Origin: JBCBSP01 sp039819095
GTDB lineage: Bacteria > Pseudomonadota > Alphaproteobacteria > Caulobacterales > Maricaulaceae
Direction: 5' to 3'
Length of the DNA: 5,791 nucleotides
NCBI GenBank assembly: GCA_039819095.1
Contig: JBCBSP010000016.1
Coordinates: 1-5,791 of the forward strand
Shown here: positions 5,597-5,791 of the stretch, one piece after another
How positions within the stretch are numbered: the first letter of the stretch is position 1
How the letters are laid out: every line of letters starts with the position of its first letter
Program-made: the position numbers and the translations under genes
The notes under the pieces: model-generated
Seen by the model: the letters and a program-made list of their open reading frames with translations, nothing else
Database searches by the model: none
Told to the model about the DNA's origin: nothing

Positions 5597-5791
5597 TTAG
5601 CCGTCCAGATCGTCGGCCACATCGCCAATGCCGAGTTCGGCGTCCGCGCCGCGACCGTCGCGGGTCAGGTGGCGAAGCGTGATGTCATCCTCACGCGCCT
5701 CGATGGTGAAGTTGATATCGCCGCGGCCCCATTCCGCCCCGATCGCCGTGGTCAGCGTGTCGGAGTCGAAATACAGCTCGCCCGCCGCCGG
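5597..5791 (-). CDS. C-terminal end of a second acidic surface-type protein (paralogue of the first gene), cut by window edge
   Basis: Translating the minus strand from the edge gives 64 sense codons and a TAA stop (5599-5597). The peptide begins PAAGELYFDSDTLTTAIG, contains AEWGRGDINFTIE and ELGIGDVADDLDG, and ends in LDG. It aligns without gaps to the last 64 residues of the gene at 1-1186, with 34 identities. Shared blocks are LTT-x-IG, WGRGD, FT-x-E, RD-x-x-GA, ELG-x-GDVA and LDG. Like its partner it has no Lys in the visible part and is strongly acidic. The strength of the match shows that this is a real coding end and not chance. The N-terminal part and start are outside the window, so only a shared C-terminal domain can be claimed. 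The function is unknown; an exported protein is inferred. Confidence 0.88.
   Translation of the reverse strand, partial: PAAGELYFDSDTLTTAIGAEWGRGDINFTIEAREDDITLRHLTRDGRGADAELGIGDVADDLDG

Noticed and set aside
5597..5791. Inversion hotspot or recent duplication mediated by the two paralogues
   Set aside because: Nucleotide identity is low, with exact runs of only about 14 bases, which is too short to suggest active homologous recombination or a mobile repeat.
1..5791. Mobile element, CRISPR array, toxin-antitoxin or defence system
   Set aside because: No transposase, integrase, array-like direct repeats, small paired genes or nuclease domains were seen on either strand.

Overview
The window is GC-rich, densely coded bacterial chromosome. 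GTG start codons, an Atm1-class exporter, a LysM protein with an N-terminal anchor and a lipoprotein resembling the Caulobacter CC0125/CC1285 family all point to an alphaproteobacterium. Caulobacterales or Maricaulales/Hyphomonadales is the most likely placement. This is inferred from protein character, not from a marker gene. I see no rRNA, tRNA, CRISPR array or mobile element.

Layout: (1) Bases 1-1186 (+) are the 3' part of a gene for a very acidic, secreted-looking beta-rich protein, followed by a strong intrinsic terminator. (2) Converging on it from the minus strand are a LysM/Ig-like envelope protein (4234-3260) and an Atm1/HMT1-type ABC exporter (3186-1276). They are in the same direction, 73 bases apart, and probably co-transcribed. 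(3) Diverging from the LysM gene across a 170-base intergenic region are a LOG-family nucleotide phosphoribohydrolase (4405-4959, +) and a small lipoprotein (4977-5495, +). These two are 17 bases apart and look like an operon. (4) A second terminator-like hairpin and an 18-base perfect palindrome fill the convergent gap. (5) Bases 5791-5597 (-) are the 3' end of another gene, too short a piece to have been listed as an ORF.

The main observation is that the two incomplete genes at the window edges are paralogues. Their last 64 residues align without gaps at 34 identities (53%), ending in the same Leu-Asp-Gly. They lie in opposite orientation around an otherwise ordinary 4-gene block, and each is followed by a hairpin with the same GC stem. 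The larger one has no Lys, Arg or His in its first 265 visible residues, against 32 acidic residues. It may belong to an undescribed exported protein family with a shared C-terminal beta domain.

The central genes fit known families: efflux of glutathione-type conjugates (Atm1), envelope binding (LysM), nucleotide hydrolysis (LOG) and an outer-membrane lipoprotein. I cannot show from sequence that they work together beyond transcription. No complete novel system is evident.
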